64,000 nt of DNA from Aquabacterium fontiphilum (GCF_009909205.1 NZ_JAAAPN010000001.1:420425-484424), one strand, 5' to 3'. Positions 1 to 9,889 are shown, numbered from the stretch's first letter. Numbers and translations: made by a program. The notes: a model not told the origin generated them from the sequence alone.

Positions 1-302
1 CATCCGCACGTCTGCTGAGCGGACAAGGCAAAGTGTCCGATACGGCTTCCTCCAAAAGGAGGATCGACGCGACGCGCCGCACTTGTTACATTTGAAAGTC
101 GTTTTCAGACGCTGTCATCACGCTCTTGATTGGGCCACGGTTTACCGCCGTGGCCCTTTTTCTTTGGGGTTTGCCCCTGCGGCCCTTGCGGGCCCCCGCC
201 ATGCGGTGATAAGAAGCAAAACATCTCCCTTGATTGCGGGCTGGGGCGTTCAGGGCTTTGCTGCAATGATCCCAGCACGACGTGGTTGTCTGGAGGGCTG
301 AA
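1..302. other. Upstream intergenic region before the AAA+ gene
   Basis: No convincing protein-coding gene is visible here. The stretch probably holds the 3' end or trailer of a transcript that begins before the window, because a strong intrinsic terminator lies at 132-163. The remaining bases up to 302 supply the promoter and ribosome binding site of the AAA+ gene (GGAGGG at 292-297). A 72-codon reading frame inside it looks like a chance frame across the terminator. Confidence 0.5.
132..163 (+). terminator. Rho-independent terminator
   Basis: A perfect 9-bp stem, GGGCCACGG paired with CCGTGGCCC around a 7-base loop, is followed directly by a run of T with one C. This is a textbook intrinsic terminator for a plus-strand transcript that starts before the window. 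Confidence 0.85.
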
Positions 303-1310
303 ATGAGCAGCTGTACCGATCTCGTACCCGTTCAACGAGACGACTTCCAGGGGCGCATTCCGATTGCGCACATGCGGCATGTCTACCGACTCGACGATGT
401 CGAGAAGCGGCTGGGCAAGCTGCCGCCGCGGGAGCACGAGGCCTTGCGCGCCACCTATGAGCGCATGCTCGAGAAAGGCCCGGAGCGCTTTCAGGTCAAG
501 CCATCGGGCCTGCCGGCCATGGAGCACCTCTACGACGAGTTGCCCAATTTCCATGACGTGCTCGACGACCTCCGGCGCCAGCTCGCACTGTGCGCCGACA
601 GCACCGACGCGCTCGAACTCACCCCCATGCTGCTGCTGGGCCCGCCCGGGGTGGGCAAGACCCACTTCGCGCGCGAGATCGCGCAGCTGCTGGGCACCGG
701 CTACGGCTTTCTGTCGATGAGCGCCATGACGGCCGGCTGGATCCTGTCAGGCGCTTCCAGTCAGTGGAAGGGCGCTCGACCCGGCAAGGTGTTCGAAACG
801 CTGGTTGAGGGTCAGTACGCCAACCCGGTGATGGTGGTCGACGAGATCGACAAGAGCGGCGGTGAGCAGGCCTACGACCCGCTGGGCTCGCTCTACAGCC
901 TGCTGGAGCATGACACGGCCGGCAACTTCACCGACGAGTTTGCCGAGGTGCCCATCGATGCCAGCCAGGTGATCTGGGTGGCCACGGCCAACGACATCCG
1001 CAGCATCCCCGACCCCATCCTCAATCGGATGAATGTGTTCGAGATCGAGATGCCGGATGCGGATGCGGCGCGCAAGATCGCCTCGAAGCTGTACCGCAGC
1101 ATCCGTGCCGACCACGCCTGGGGTCAGCGTTTTGATGAGCAGCTCAGCGACGCGGTGCTGGAGGCATTGGGCCGGCTGGCCCCGCGCGAGATGCGCCGCG
1201 CGCTGATGGTGGCCTTCGGCAACGCCAAGCTGGATGGGCGGGGGGCGATCGAGGTGCGCGACCTGCCAGAGCAGGGGCTGCGGCGCAGCCCGATCGGGTT
1301 TGTGCAGTGA
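303..1310 (+). CDS. Lon-like AAA+ ATPase without a protease domain
   Basis: 335 residues. The Walker A motif LLGPPGVGKTHFAREIA lies near residue 115 and the Walker B motif VMVVDEIDKS near residue 180. These are followed by a sensor-1 region (VIWVATAND) and an arginine-rich sensor-2 helix (LAPREMRRAL). The order and spacing match the AAA+ module of Lon, but no serine-lysine protease domain follows, so it is probably a stand-alone remodelling ATPase of unknown substrate. Start chosen at ATG 303, which has GGAGGG just upstream; an in-frame start 21 bases earlier lacks a site. It faces the chemoreceptor gene with only 31 bases between stop codons, which include a small hairpin (1323-1343). Confidence 0.8.
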   Translation: MSSCTDLVPVQRDDFQGRIPIAHMRHVYRLDDVEKRLGKLPPREHEALRATYERMLEKGPERFQVKPSGLPAMEHLYDELPNFHDVLDDLRRQLALCADSTDALELTPMLLLGPPGVGKTHFAREIAQLLGTGYGFLSMSAMTAGWILSGASSQWKGARPGKVFETLVEGQYANPVMVVDEIDKSGGEQAYDPLGSLYSLLEHDTAGNFTDEFAEVPIDASQVIWVATANDIRSIPDPILNRMNVFEIEMPDADAARKIASKLYRSIRADHAWGQRFDEQLSDAVLEALGRLAPREMRRALMVAFGNAKLDGRGAIEVRDLPEQGLRRSPIGFVQ

Positions 1311-1341
1311 GCGGGTGACGGCGACTGGGCGGTGGCGCCAG

Positions 1342-2898
1342 TCACCTGTCCCCGGCGAGGCGGAACACCGCGACCGCGTCCACCAGCGCATCGGCCTGTT
1401 GCTTGAGGCTTTCAGCCGCAGCCGCGCTTTCTTCAACCAGCGCGGCATTCTGCTGCGTGACCTGATCCATCTGCCCGATGGCGTCGCCTACCTGGCTCAC
1501 GCCCGAACTCTGCTCAGCGCTGGCGTGGCTGATTTCACTGACGATGGTGGTCACCTGTGAGATGGCCGAAACGATCTCGGACATCGTCTGACCGGCCTCC
1601 GACACCAGGCTGCTGCCCGTGTCGATCTGCTCGACGCTGGCTGAAATCAGCTGCTTGATCTCCTTGGCTGCACCGGCGCTGCGCTGCGCCAGACTGCGTA
1701 CCTCGCTGGCCACCACGGCAAAGCCGCGGCCCTGTTCGCCAGCGCGTGCCGCTTCGACGGCGGCGTTCAGCGCCAGGATGTTGGTCTGGAAGGCAATGCC
1801 GTCGATGACAGACAGGATGTCGCTGATGCGGCGCGAGCTGTGCTGGATATCCTGCATCGTCTGGACCACGCGCCCAACCACCTGGCCGCCTTGCTCGGCC
1901 ACGCCAGAGGCGCCACCTGCCAGGCGATTCGCTTCGTGGGCATGGTCGGCGTTCTGTCTGACCGTGGCGCCGAGTTGCTCCATCGAGGCAGCGGTCTGCT
2001 GCAGCGAGCTGGCTTGCTCTTCAGTGCGCTGGCTGAGGTCCAGGTTTCCCTGCGCAATCTGCGCGCTGGCGGTGGCAACGCTTTCGGCGTTGCTGCGCAC
2101 CTTGGCGACCACATCGGCCAAGCTGGTTTGCATGCGCTGCATGGCGCCGAGCAGCAAGGCGGTTTCGTCACGGCCCTGGACGGTGATGCGTTGGCTCAGA
2201 TCCCCTGTGGCGATGTGTTCAGCCAGCGCCACGGCTTGGGACAGCGGCCCCGTCACGGAACGGCTGATCCGCCAGGCGAGCACGGCGCCGATGGCGGCGA
2301 CGGCTGCCAGCGCCGCCGCAATCCATCCCTTGGCCGCGGCGTACACCGCCGCCCCCCGCTCCCCAGCCGCGTGACCAGCTGCCGCGTTGAGTTCGGTCAG
2401 CGCATCCAGTGCCGCACAGGCTTCGTCAAACCGGGTGCGAACGTCGCCGTTCAATCGGGCCAGCGCGGCGTCCTGTTGCCCGCTGACGGCCAGGGCCATG
2501 GTTTCCTTGTGGCCGGCGACATACGCCTCCCATGCTTGCTGAAACCGCGTGTAGGTCTGTCGCTCATCATCCGACGCGATCAGTGGCTCGTACGCCGCCG
2601 CGCCACGTTGCAGCGCGTCGGACGCACGCTTTTGCGCGGCGACCGCTTGCTCTCGGGCTTCACCGTCCCGGGCGAGCACCGCTTCAAACTCGGCGATCCG
2701 GAAGTCCGATGTCGCGGTGTTCATCTCCGCCGCGTGACGCGTGCTGGGCAGCCAGTTTTGCTGCATGTCCTCAGCGGTGTGGTTGACCGTCGAGAGCTGC
2801 ATCAAGGCGAAGATGCCCAGCGCGGCCGTGAGCACCAACATGGTGCCAAAGCCGGCGCCCAGGCGTGCGCCGATACGCAGGTTGTGCAGCCAGCTCAT
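1342..2898 (-). CDS. Methyl-accepting chemotaxis protein
   Basis: 518 residues, a transmembrane chemoreceptor. The N-terminus carries a first membrane helix (about 10-30), a four-helix-bundle type periplasmic sensor (about 35-190), a second membrane helix, a HAMP domain and a signalling domain. The signalling hairpin contains the highly conserved tip [18 protein letters not shown] followed by [12 protein letters not shown], which binds CheA/CheW. No C-terminal receptor-docking pentapeptide is visible. Start chosen at ATG 2898, with AAAGGA upstream, instead of an earlier frame opening at 2970. A sigma-28-like promoter lies about 33 bases upstream. No che or flagellar genes are nearby, so it is an orphan receptor. 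Confidence 0.93.
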   Translation of the reverse strand: MSWLHNLRIGARLGAGFGTMLVLTAALGIFALMQLSTVNHTAEDMQQNWLPSTRHAAEMNTATSDFRIAEFEAVLARDGEAREQAVAAQKRASDALQRGAAAYEPLIASDDERQTYTRFQQAWEAYVAGHKETMALAVSGQQDAALARLNGDVRTRFDEACAALDALTELNAAAGHAAGERGAAVYAAAKGWIAAALAAVAAIGAVLAWRISRSVTGPLSQAVALAEHIATGDLSQRITVQGRDETALLLGAMQRMQTSLADVVAKVRSNAESVATASAQIAQGNLDLSQRTEEQASSLQQTAASMEQLGATVRQNADHAHEANRLAGGASGVAEQGGQVVGRVVQTMQDIQHSSRRISDILSVIDGIAFQTNILALNAAVEAARAGEQGRGFAVVASEVRSLAQRSAGAAKEIKQLISASVEQIDTGSSLVSEAGQTMSEIVSAISQVTTIVSEISHASAEQSSGVSQVGDAIGQMDQVTQQNAALVEESAAAAESLKQQADALVDAVAVFRLAGDR

Positions 2899-2930
2899 GT
2901 GCTGTCCTTTAGTGGATGCTCCGGATAGGG

Positions 2931-2957
2931 CTATCGTCCGCCGCACTTCGCCCTTGA
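2931..2957 (-). promoter_or_regulatory. Candidate sigma-28 (FliA) promoter of the chemoreceptor
   Basis: Read on the minus strand: TCAA, 15 bases, then GACGATAG. The FliA consensus is TAAA-N15-GCCGATAA, so the match is 3/4 and 6/8 with exact spacing. The predicted transcript would begin about 25 bases before ATG 2898. The second chemoreceptor in this window has a similar element. Confidence 0.55.
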
Positions 2958-3011
2958 GCAGCTTGAACAAGGACTTTGCGATACTGTGCAGTCTGTCTCG
3001 TCCGGATCGCT

Positions 3012-3932
3012 ATGCCAGCCTCCCTGACCGGCCGCCTCGTCGTGGCCATTTCCTCCCGCGCCTTGTTCGACTTCGAAGAAGAAAACCAGGTCTTCGAAGG
3101 CTCGGACGACCACGCCTACATGCAACTGCAGCTCGCGCGGGTTGATGAGCCGGCGCGGCCAGGCGTGGCCCATGCGCTGGTACGCAAGCTGCTGGCCTTC
3201 AACACGCCGGCGGCGTCCCAGGTGGAGGTGGTGATCCTGTCGCGCAACGATCCGGTGTCGGGCATGCGGGTGTTTCGCTCGGCGCAACACGATGGCTTGC
3301 CCATCGAGCGCGGCGTGTTCACGCGGGGCCGTCCGCCCTGGCAGTACCTCAAGCCACTGGGGGCGCATCTTTTCCTGTCGGCCAATGAGGCGGATGTGCG
3401 GCAGGCGCTGGCGGCGGGCGTGCCGGCGGCACGGGTGCTGCCGCATGCGGCCCGTGCGGGCGACCGCCACCCGGGGGAGGTGCGCATCGCGTTCGACGGC
3501 GATGCTGTGCTGTTCTCGGATGAGGCCGAGCAGGTGTTCCAGCAGGGTGGCATCGATGCCTTCCACACGCATGAGGTGGAACGGGCCGACAAGCCCCTGC
3601 CTGACGGGCCGTTCAAGCCTTTGTTGCTGGCGCTGCATGAGTTGCAGCGGCGCGCGGCGCAGGGCGGCATGCGCGTGCGCACGGCGTTGGTCACGGCGCG
3701 AAGCGCCCCGGCGCATGAGCGGGCCATCCGCACGCTGATGAACTGGCAGATCGAGGTCGACGAGGCCATGTTCCTCGGCGGCCTGCCCAAGGGGCCGTTC
3801 CTGCGTGAGTTCGAGCCCGATTTCTTTTTCGATGACCAGACCGGCCACGTCGAGAACGCGGCACCGCATGTGCCATCTGGTCATGTGGCCGCCGGCGTGG
3901 TCAACCTGGTCAGCCGGGAGGCTGCGGCATGA
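3012..3932 (+). CDS. 5'-nucleotidase family protein
   Basis: 306 residues. The sequence matches the bacterial relatives of cytosolic 5'-nucleotidase I (Pfam 5-nucleotidase, PF06189). It opens with VVAISSRALFDFEEENQVF, contains VVILSRNDPVSGMRVF, and ends with a haloacid-dehalogenase-like acidic motif in FEPDFFFDDQTGHVE. The expected activity is dephosphorylation of nucleoside 5'-monophosphates in the cytoplasm. Start chosen at ATG 3012; a TTG at 2976 is possible but gives a poor extension. Its stop overlaps the next gene by ATGA, so the two are translationally coupled. Confidence 0.8.
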   Translation: MPASLTGRLVVAISSRALFDFEEENQVFEGSDDHAYMQLQLARVDEPARPGVAHALVRKLLAFNTPAASQVEVVILSRNDPVSGMRVFRSAQHDGLPIERGVFTRGRPPWQYLKPLGAHLFLSANEADVRQALAAGVPAARVLPHAARAGDRHPGEVRIAFDGDAVLFSDEAEQVFQQGGIDAFHTHEVERADKPLPDGPFKPLLLALHELQRRAAQGGMRVRTALVTARSAPAHERAIRTLMNWQIEVDEAMFLGGLPKGPFLREFEPDFFFDDQTGHVENAAPHVPSGHVAAGVVNLVSREAAA

Positions 3933-4249
3933 GCGACGAGTTGGGTGATTTCTTTGCGCTGCCGCCATTCAAGGCGGACGAGGCGCTGGTCAAGCTGCGG
4001 CGCGAGTTGCGCGAGCTCAAGCCGCTCGTGGAGCAGGGCAGCAGCCAGCCCGTGCGCTTTGCCTGCAAGAGCCAGCCGGTGATCGAGCTGGCGCTGGACG
4101 CTGAGGGCGCCGCCCTGGTGGCCAGGCTGGCCAAGCGCCCGAGCGCGCGGCCTGAGTGGGCGTCGCAGACCCTGCGCACCAGCGCCGAGGTGCGCAAGTG
4201 GCTCGATGGGGTGCGCCAGGCGTTGCGCCGCTGGGATGACGAGGACTGA
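3929..4249 (+). CDS. Conserved hypothetical small protein
   Basis: 106 residues, no recognised domain. Charged and helical, with a lysine/arginine-rich N-terminal helix and an acidic C-terminus (RRWDDED). It has no signal peptide and no cysteine cluster. The four-base ATGA overlap with the 5'-nucleotidase gene means it is co-translated with it and probably works with it. Function unknown. Confidence 0.75.
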   Translation: MSDELGDFFALPPFKADEALVKLRRELRELKPLVEQGSSQPVRFACKSQPVIELALDAEGAALVARLAKRPSARPEWASQTLRTSAEVRKWLDGVRQALRRWDDED

Positions 4250-4264
4250 GCACGGGCGCAGCCG

Positions 4265-4873
4265 TCAGTCGGCTTTGCGTCCTCGCATCTTGGTGCGAAA
4301 CAGCTCGGCGATGCAGACTTCGCGGGGGCCGGGAACCAGCTCATACGCTTCGCCGGCAGCCAGCGTGCCGGGCTTGCGCACCGACAGGTAAAAGCCGCAA
4401 AAGCCCGACTGGGCCATCATCTTCACCGCTTGGGGGAAGCCCATGCGTGCGGCGAACTTGTAGCAGGGCTGGCGCGGCTCGCTGATGGCCAGCGTGCAGT
4501 CCGGAAAGACCAGCACATCACCGATCCACGCCTGGCCTTCGAGCAGCCCCGTCAGCGTGAGGTTCTCCCCCAGCATGCCATGCGGCAGGGCCTCGCCCCA
4601 TGGTTGCGCGCCGGCCTGCGCGCGCACCGTCTGCCAGAAAGCGTAGTGTTCATGGGGATAGGCGTAGACGGCCTTTGACAGCCCGCCGTGTACGGTGAGG
4701 TCGGCCTGTTCATCGCCTTCTACCCCCAGCGGGCGCACGGCGATGCGCTGTGGCGCAGTCACGCTCGACACAGGCCGCTTGCCGATGCCGCTGAGGATGC
4801 TGCGCCCCTCGATCTCCCAGCGTTCAGCCTGGGCCACGTTGACGGAGAGCAGTTGGCGGGGCAGCAGCGACAT
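4265..4873 (-). CDS. MOSC domain-containing protein (YiiM-like)
   Basis: 202 residues. The MOSC domain is shown by GVEGDEQADLTVHGGLSKAVYAYP, then GENLTLTGL, and the conserved cysteine in EPRQPCYKF that is used in sulfur carrier chemistry on molybdenum cofactor. YiiM-type proteins reduce N-hydroxylated compounds using molybdopterin. Start chosen at ATG 4873 (MSLLPRQLL); another Met four codons earlier is possible. The gene begins 18 bases after the ModC-like gene ends, so it is the last member of the molybdate/tungstate-type cassette. That context supports a molybdenum link. Confidence 0.85.
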   Translation of the reverse strand: MSLLPRQLLSVNVAQAERWEIEGRSILSGIGKRPVSSVTAPQRIAVRPLGVEGDEQADLTVHGGLSKAVYAYPHEHYAFWQTVRAQAGAQPWGEALPHGMLGENLTLTGLLEGQAWIGDVLVFPDCTLAISEPRQPCYKFAARMGFPQAVKMMAQSGFCGFYLSVRKPGTLAAGEAYELVPGPREVCIAELFRTKMRGRKAD

Positions 4874-4891
4874 GCCCGGCAGCATACCGCG

Positions 4892-6040
4892 TCAGCGCCA
4901 GGCCGATGCGGTCAGGGCCATGGCCTTGAAGCCCACCACGCAGGGCTGGCTGGGTGCCCAGCCCATCTGCTGAATGGATTTGCGTGTGAGCAGCGCCCAC
5001 AGGGTTGGCCCCGCCACCAGTTGGGGCTGCAGCGGGTCGACTGCGCGGTCCAGTTCGATTCCGACGGCGCCATAGGTGCCGTGCTCACCGGCCAGCATCA
5101 CCTGCGTGATGCGCCCGCGCAGGTGGTTGGCGCAGCTGGTGTCGATCGGGAGATCACGGTGCAATGTGACGTCGCGGGCCCGCAGCTTGAGCCGAACGCG
5201 CGTGCCCACCGGAAACAGCATGGCCGGCACGCTCACGCGCTGCCCACCCACGTCCACCTCGCTGAGCAGCCACTCGATGTCATGGCGCTTGACCTCGCCT
5301 TCCAGCACGCTGCCCGCGTGCACACCCTCGAGAAAGGTGGACAGCGAGACATCCGACAGGATCTGGGCAGCCGGTCCGGCGCTGGCCACACGGCCCTCGT
5401 GCAGGATCACGACGTCGTCGGCCAGGCGTACCACGTCGTGCATGCGCGGGCTGACCAGCACCATGGGCAGTCGCAAGCGGGTGGGCACCTCGGCCAGCAG
5501 GTCGAGCAGCGCGTCGTGCTCGCTGTCATGCACGCTGCCCAGCAGGTCATCGAGCAGCAGCGCATGCGGCCGTGACAGCAGGGCCCGGCCCAGCGCCACC
5601 TTGACTCGCTGTGCCGGGCGCAATCGCTCGGGCAAGCGCCCCAACAGCGCGCCCAGATCCAGCCAGTTGATGGCGTCCTCAAAGGTGAGCGGGCCGGCCT
5701 GGGGCTGGCGGCAACCGTACACGAGGTTTTGCCTGACCGTCAGGTGGGGAAAGAGGTGGGTCTGGCCATCCAGCCAGGCTAGCCTGCGAGCGTGAGGCGG
5801 GCGGTCCACGCCGGCCGCCGCGTCGTACAGCACCTCGGACCCGATCGCCACCCGGCCGCTGAGCGCCGGCGCCAGGCCTGCCGCGGCCTTCAGCAGGCCG
5901 GACTTGCCCGAACCGGGGCGCCCGACCAGCGCGCACACGCGCCCGGCTGCGACGCGGAACTGCGCGCGCACGTCCAGGGCGGCCAGTTTGAGCTTGAGCT
6001 CCACGCTCAAGGGGCGCGCGCTCGGGCTGCGTTCGCTCAT
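4892..6040 (-). CDS. ModC-like ABC transporter ATPase with degenerate motifs
   Basis: 382 residues; alignable along its length with molybdate importer ATPase ModC, including a C-terminal MOP/TOBE-like part with the ModC-typical RVRLKLRARDVTL. Walker A is intact (GRPGSGKS, residues 40-47). Compared with E. coli ModC, the Q-loop Gln position reads Gly (DGQTHLFPH, 91-99), LSGGE reads LRPAQ (140-144), Walker B DEP reads DDL (164-166), and the H-loop His is Pro (VSP, 196-198). The protein may still bind ATP but hydrolysis would be unusual. The frame is open throughout, with an ATGA overlap with the permease gene, so it is not an obvious pseudogene. Start fixed by that overlap. Confidence 0.85.
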   Translation of the reverse strand: MSERSPSARPLSVELKLKLAALDVRAQFRVAAGRVCALVGRPGSGKSGLLKAAAGLAPALSGRVAIGSEVLYDAAAGVDRPPHARRLAWLDGQTHLFPHLTVRQNLVYGCRQPQAGPLTFEDAINWLDLGALLGRLPERLRPAQRVKVALGRALLSRPHALLLDDLLGSVHDSEHDALLDLLAEVPTRLRLPMVLVSPRMHDVVRLADDVVILHEGRVASAGPAAQILSDVSLSTFLEGVHAGSVLEGEVKRHDIEWLLSEVDVGGQRVSVPAMLFPVGTRVRLKLRARDVTLHRDLPIDTSCANHLRGRITQVMLAGEHGTYGAVGIELDRAVDPLQPQLVAGPTLWALLTRKSIQQMGWAPSQPCVVGFKAMALTASAWR

Positions 6041-6759
6041 GCCGTGCCCTGCCGCTGTTGTCGCTGGCGCTGCAGTTGTCGTCGCCAGGCCCGACGGCTC
6101 CACTCACTGAGCGTCACGCCCACGAAGGACACCGTCATCGCGGCTGCACCCAGCAGCCACCAGGTTTGTTCTTCCTGCAGCGCGGCGCGCAGGGCGGCCC
6201 GAACCGCCAGCCAGTCGGGGCGCCCAGGTAGCGCGTCCGGTGTCAGGGCGGCGATGGCCAGCATGGCGATGAGGGCTTCGCCGAAGGCCACCGCGAAACC
6301 CAGGGCCAACGCCGACACCAGGGCCGGGCGGGCGAGCGGGAGCGACACCGTCCACCAGGCTCGCCAGGCGCTGGCGCCCAGTGTGCGGGCCACGCCGGCC
6401 AGCATGGGGTTGCGTTCTTCAAAAGCTGGGCGCAGCAGGCGAATCATCCATGGGAGCGTCAGCAGGCAGCAGGCGGCCAAGGTAGCCAGAACCCATTGCA
6501 ACGGCGTCCAGTCGCGCAGCGCCTGCCATAGCCACTGCAGATCAGGGCGGCGCCAGCCCAGCCAGATGGCCAGCCCCGCCAGAGCGGGCGGCAGTCCTGC
6601 CGGCAGCAAAATGGCCACGTCCAGCAAGGCGCTGGTGCGCCAGCGCTGTCGAGCCATCCAGGTGGCCAGAGCCAGGGCTGCGGGCATGCACAGCAAGACA
6701 GTGGTGGCAGCCAGCAGGCCCGCCCACCCGAGGATTTGCATCCAGCTGCCCATGGCCAC
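6037..6759 (-). CDS. ModB/TupB-like ABC transporter permease
   Basis: 240 residues with about five hydrophobic membrane segments. The cytoplasmic EAA-loop motif (RTLGASAWRAWWTVSLPLAR) that docks to the ATPase is well preserved. This is the inner-membrane channel of a molybdate or tungstate importer. The start is GTG 6759, immediately after the binding-protein stop, or ATG 6753 two codons later. The gene overlaps the ATPase gene by ATGA. The C-terminus is rich in Gln and Arg. Confidence 0.85.
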   Translation of the reverse strand: MAMGSWMQILGWAGLLAATTVLLCMPAALALATWMARQRWRTSALLDVAILLPAGLPPALAGLAIWLGWRRPDLQWLWQALRDWTPLQWVLATLAACCLLTLPWMIRLLRPAFEERNPMLAGVARTLGASAWRAWWTVSLPLARPALVSALALGFAVAFGEALIAMLAIAALTPDALPGRPDWLAVRAALRAALQEEQTWWLLGAAAMTVSFVGVTLSEWSRRAWRRQLQRQRQQRQGTA

Positions 6760-7569
6760 TCAGCGCCCCGCCGCCCGCCAGCCAGGCGCCCCGGCGCGGA
6801 CCTGTTTCATGGCCAGCGGCGCCTGTAACCACTTCACGAGCAGGCCGGCGCCGGGGTGACGGCTGCGAAACGAGCGCGCCACCTGCAGGGCGACGGCCTG
6901 GTCGGGCGAGCTCTCGGCCCAAATGCGGGCTTGGCGGTCGGCCGCGCGGCCGGACCAGGCCGCTCGGGTCACCAGTCGGTAGGGCAGGGCAGAAAGAGGG
7001 GCGGAGACGGGGGGGCGGTTGGTGCGGGGGAGCCCTGGTGACCACTTGGTTACCCAGTCGGCCAGCGCGTCGCCGGCAGCCGGTGCGTCCCATTCCGCGG
7101 CACCCGCTGCATGCGCAGCCAGCACCTGGCGCAAGGCGTCGACCAGGCTGCCCGCGCCGCGCAGGCCGGCGACGTCTTCCTTGGGGCCCACCAGCAGCAG
7201 GTCGGTGTAGGCCAGCGTATGGCGATCGTGGATCAACCCGGCTCGATCGAGCGCGTCTGCCCGAGGCGTGGCCAGAAATACGCCCATCGGCAGGTCGCCC
7301 GCTTCCAGTTGCGCCAGCACGGCCAAGCTGCCGAGGGCCTGCCAGCGGGCCTGCCAGCCCATGTCTCGGTGCATGGCTGCGGCCCAGCGCGCGGCCAGGC
7401 CCGACGACATCGCCACCGGGTCCATGCCCACGGGAGGGCTTTCCGCGCGCGGCGGGACCCGGGGCGCGGCCGAGGCCAGTCCACTTGCCAACAACCCGCC
7501 AGCGGCAACCAGCAGGCCCCGGCGGACGGCGTTGACCGGTGACGCCGGGGTAAGCCCCATCGGATACAT
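6760..7569 (-). CDS. Tungstate/molybdate-type substrate-binding protein
   Basis: 269 residues from the chosen ATG 7569. A twin-arginine-like signal (AVRRGLLVAAGGLLASGLASAAP) suggests export. The segment DRHTLAYTDLLLVGPKEDVAGLRG resembles the YNDFVIVGPKDDPAGIKG region of TupA tungstate-binding proteins. The SRGDDSGTH ligand loop typical of TupA is replaced by AEWDAPAAGDAL, so the ligand is uncertain. The start is ambiguous: Met codons at 7740, 7629, 7569 and 7560 are all in frame and none has a strong ribosome site. First gene of the transporter-MOSC operon. Confidence 0.65.
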   Translation of the reverse strand: MYPMGLTPASPVNAVRRGLLVAAGGLLASGLASAAPRVPPRAESPPVGMDPVAMSSGLAARWAAAMHRDMGWQARWQALGSLAVLAQLEAGDLPMGVFLATPRADALDRAGLIHDRHTLAYTDLLLVGPKEDVAGLRGAGSLVDALRQVLAAHAAGAAEWDAPAAGDALADWVTKWSPGLPRTNRPPVSAPLSALPYRLVTRAAWSGRAADRQARIWAESSPDQAVALQVARSFRSRHPGAGLLVKWLQAPLAMKQVRAGAPGWRAAGR

Positions 7570-8009
7570 CAGCGGGTCAGAGGGCGTGCAAGGGGACTGC
7601 AAGTGGAGCGGCGTGAGCAGGGACGACATGACGACTGCGTGGAACGGCGCGGGCCGGGGCTTTGGCAGTGTGCCTGCCATCCAGGCGACCCGGCGCCAGG
7701 CCGCCCGCAAAGGTGTATCAGGATACAAAAACCGACACATCCCGTGACCCCGTTCTCACCCTAGCCCGGTTTGCCCGACCGGGTCCCTCGGACAAGGGGG
7801 GAACGCAAAAACATTGGGGTGCACTAAACTACGCGGTTACCACTGTGACGAAAGCATGACGCCCGGCAGGCTTTGGGCATCTGCGTCTTCTTGCGGTGGT
7901 CGGGCGGGGTGTCGACAGCGTTGGTGGGCCGGATCGGTTGCAGGCGTTGCACGCAGATCAAGGCCAAAGAGCGTTGTCGAGACCCTGTTTTTTACTTTTG
8001 GAGCTTCTC
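7570..8009. other. Divergent intergenic region between transporter cassette and pckG
   Basis: Part of this stretch may encode an N-terminal extension of the binding protein if it starts at 7629 or 7740. A hairpin (CCCGGT-N7-ACCGGG, 7765-7783) lies between the two transcription directions. No small gene or known riboswitch was recognised. The segment ends with TTTTTTACTTTTGGAG, which provides the ribosome site of pckG. Confidence 0.4.
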
Positions 8010-9869
8010 ATGACGACTGCTGCTGCACAGGTGAATGCACCTGCCTACGTCAAAAACACCAAACTGATTGCCTGGGTGGCCGAGATGGCTGCGCTGCTGC
8101 AACCCAAGGACATCTACTGGTGCGACGGCACGACCGAAGAGTACGACCGCCTGTGCGCCCAACTGGTTGCGGCCGGCTCATTCAAGAAGCTCAACCCCGA
8201 GCTGCGCCCCAACAGCTACCTGGCCTGGACCCACCCGTCCGACGTGGCCCGCGTGGAAGACCGCACCTTCATCTGCTCGGCCCGCAAGGAAGACGCCGGC
8301 CCCACCAACAACTGGTGTGACCCCGCCGAGATGCGTGCCAAGCTGCAAACCGGCGAGCAGGCCCTGTTCAAGGGCGCCATGAAGGGCCGCACCATGTACG
8401 TGGTGCCCTTCTCGATGGGCCCCCTGGGCTCGGACATCGCCCACATCGGCGTCGAGCTGTCTGACAGCGCCTACGTGGCCGTCAACATGAAGCTCATGAC
8501 CCGCATGGGCAAGGGCGTGATCGACGTGCTGGGCGCCGACGGCGAGTTCGTGCCCTGTGTGCACACCGTGGGTGCACCGCTGGAAGAAGGCCAGAAGGAT
8601 TCTGCCTGGCCGTGCAACCCCGACACCAAGTACATCGTCCACTACCCCGAGACCCGCGAAATCTGGTCGTATGGCTCGGGCTACGGCGGCAACGCGCTGC
8701 TGGGCAAGAAGTGCTTCGCGCTGCGCATCGCCTCCACGATGGGCCGCGACCAGGGTTGGCTGGCCGAGCACATGCTGCTGCTGGGCGTGACCAACCCCCA
8801 GGGCCAGAAGTTCCACGTGGCGGCTGCCTTCCCCTCGGCTTGCGGCAAGACCAACTTCGCCATGCTGATCCCGCCTCAGGGCTACAACGGCTGGAAGGTC
8901 ACCACCATCGGTGACGACATCGCCTGGGTGAAGCCTGGCAAGGATGGACGCCTGTACGCCATCAACCCCGAAGCGGGTTACTTCGGCGTGGCTCCCGGCA
9001 CCAACACGCTGACCAACCCCAACTGCATGCGCTCGCTGGACCGCGACGTGATCTTCACCAACGTGGCCCTGACGCCCGAGGGTGATGTGTGGTGGGAAAG
9101 CATGACCGACACGCCGCCGGCCCGTCTGACCGACTGGCAAGGCAACGAGTGGACGCCCGAGCTCGCCAAGCAGACCGGCGCCAAGGCCGCTCACCCGAAC
9201 GCCCGTTTCACCGTGGCTGCGACCAACAACCCCGCGCTGGACGCCGAGTGGGACAACCCCGCCGGTGTCGCCATCGACGCCTTCATCTTCGGTGGCCGTC
9301 GTTCGACCACCGTGCCGCTGGTGACCGAAGCCCGCGACTGGACGGAAGGCGTCTACATGGCCGCCACCATGGGGTCTGAGACCACCGCTGCCGCCTTCGG
9401 CCAGCAAGGTGTGGTGCGCCGTGACCCCTTCGCCATGCTGCCCTTCATGGGCTACAACATGAGCGACTACTTCCAGCACTGGCTGACCCTCGGCAGCAAG
9501 CTGCAGGCGTCGGGCGCCCAGACGCCGAAGATCTTCTGCGTGAACTGGTTCCGCAAGGGCGCCGATGGCAAGTTCGTGTGGCCGGGCTACGGCGAGAACA
9601 TGCGCGTGCTGGAATGGATTCTGGGCCGCATCCAGGGCCAGGCCCAGGGCGTGGAGAACGCCTTCGGCATCAGCCCGACGTACGAAGACATCAACTGGAA
9701 CGGCCTGAACTTCTCGAAGGAGCAGTTCCAGTCGGTGATCGGCATCGACACCGCCGCCTGGCAGCAAGAACTGAAGCTGCACGATGAGCTGTTCACCCAG
9801 CTGTCGTACCACCTGCCGGCTGAACTGCCCGCCACCAAGGCCAAGATCGAGCAGCGTCTCGCGGCCTGA
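8010..9869 (+). CDS. pckG: Phosphoenolpyruvate carboxykinase (GTP)
   Basis: 619 residues, the usual size of the GTP-dependent family. It interconverts oxaloacetate and phosphoenolpyruvate in gluconeogenesis, in the cytoplasm. The P-loop/kinase-1 motif [13 protein letters not shown] lies near residue 280, the metal-binding kinase-2 motif TIGDDIAW about 30 residues later, and the guanine-binding [14 protein letters not shown] near residue 425. Start chosen at ATG 8010 with GGAG upstream; the frame is open further upstream but reads as non-coding. A strong terminator follows, so it is monocistronic. Confidence 0.97.
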   Translation: MTTAAAQVNAPAYVKNTKLIAWVAEMAALLQPKDIYWCDGTTEEYDRLCAQLVAAGSFKKLNPELRPNSYLAWTHPSDVARVEDRTFICSARKEDAGPTNNWCDPAEMRAKLQTGEQALFKGAMKGRTMYVVPFSMGPLGSDIAHIGVELSDSAYVAVNMKLMTRMGKGVIDVLGADGEFVPCVHTVGAPLEEGQKDSAWPCNPDTKYIVHYPETREIWSYGSGYGGNALLGKKCFALRIASTMGRDQGWLAEHMLLLGVTNPQGQKFHVAAAFPSACGKTNFAMLIPPQGYNGWKVTTIGDDIAWVKPGKDGRLYAINPEAGYFGVAPGTNTLTNPNCMRSLDRDVIFTNVALTPEGDVWWESMTDTPPARLTDWQGNEWTPELAKQTGAKAAHPNARFTVAATNNPALDAEWDNPAGVAIDAFIFGGRRSTTVPLVTEARDWTEGVYMAATMGSETTAAAFGQQGVVRRDPFAMLPFMGYNMSDYFQHWLTLGSKLQASGAQTPKIFCVNWFRKGADGKFVWPGYGENMRVLEWILGRIQGQAQGVENAFGISPTYEDINWNGLNFSKEQFQSVIGIDTAAWQQELKLHDELFTQLSYHLPAELPATKAKIEQRLAA

Positions 9870-9889
9870 AACTGGCTGAAAGACTCCTT

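Noticed and set aside
1..302. rRNA, tRNA or tmRNA end before the first terminator
   Set aside because: No tRNA-like arms, CCA end or conserved rRNA sequence could be recognised.
8178..9812. 544-codon open frame antisense to pckG
   Set aside because: It mirrors the high-GC codon bias of pckG, has no domain and no ribosome site, and pckG is beyond doubt.
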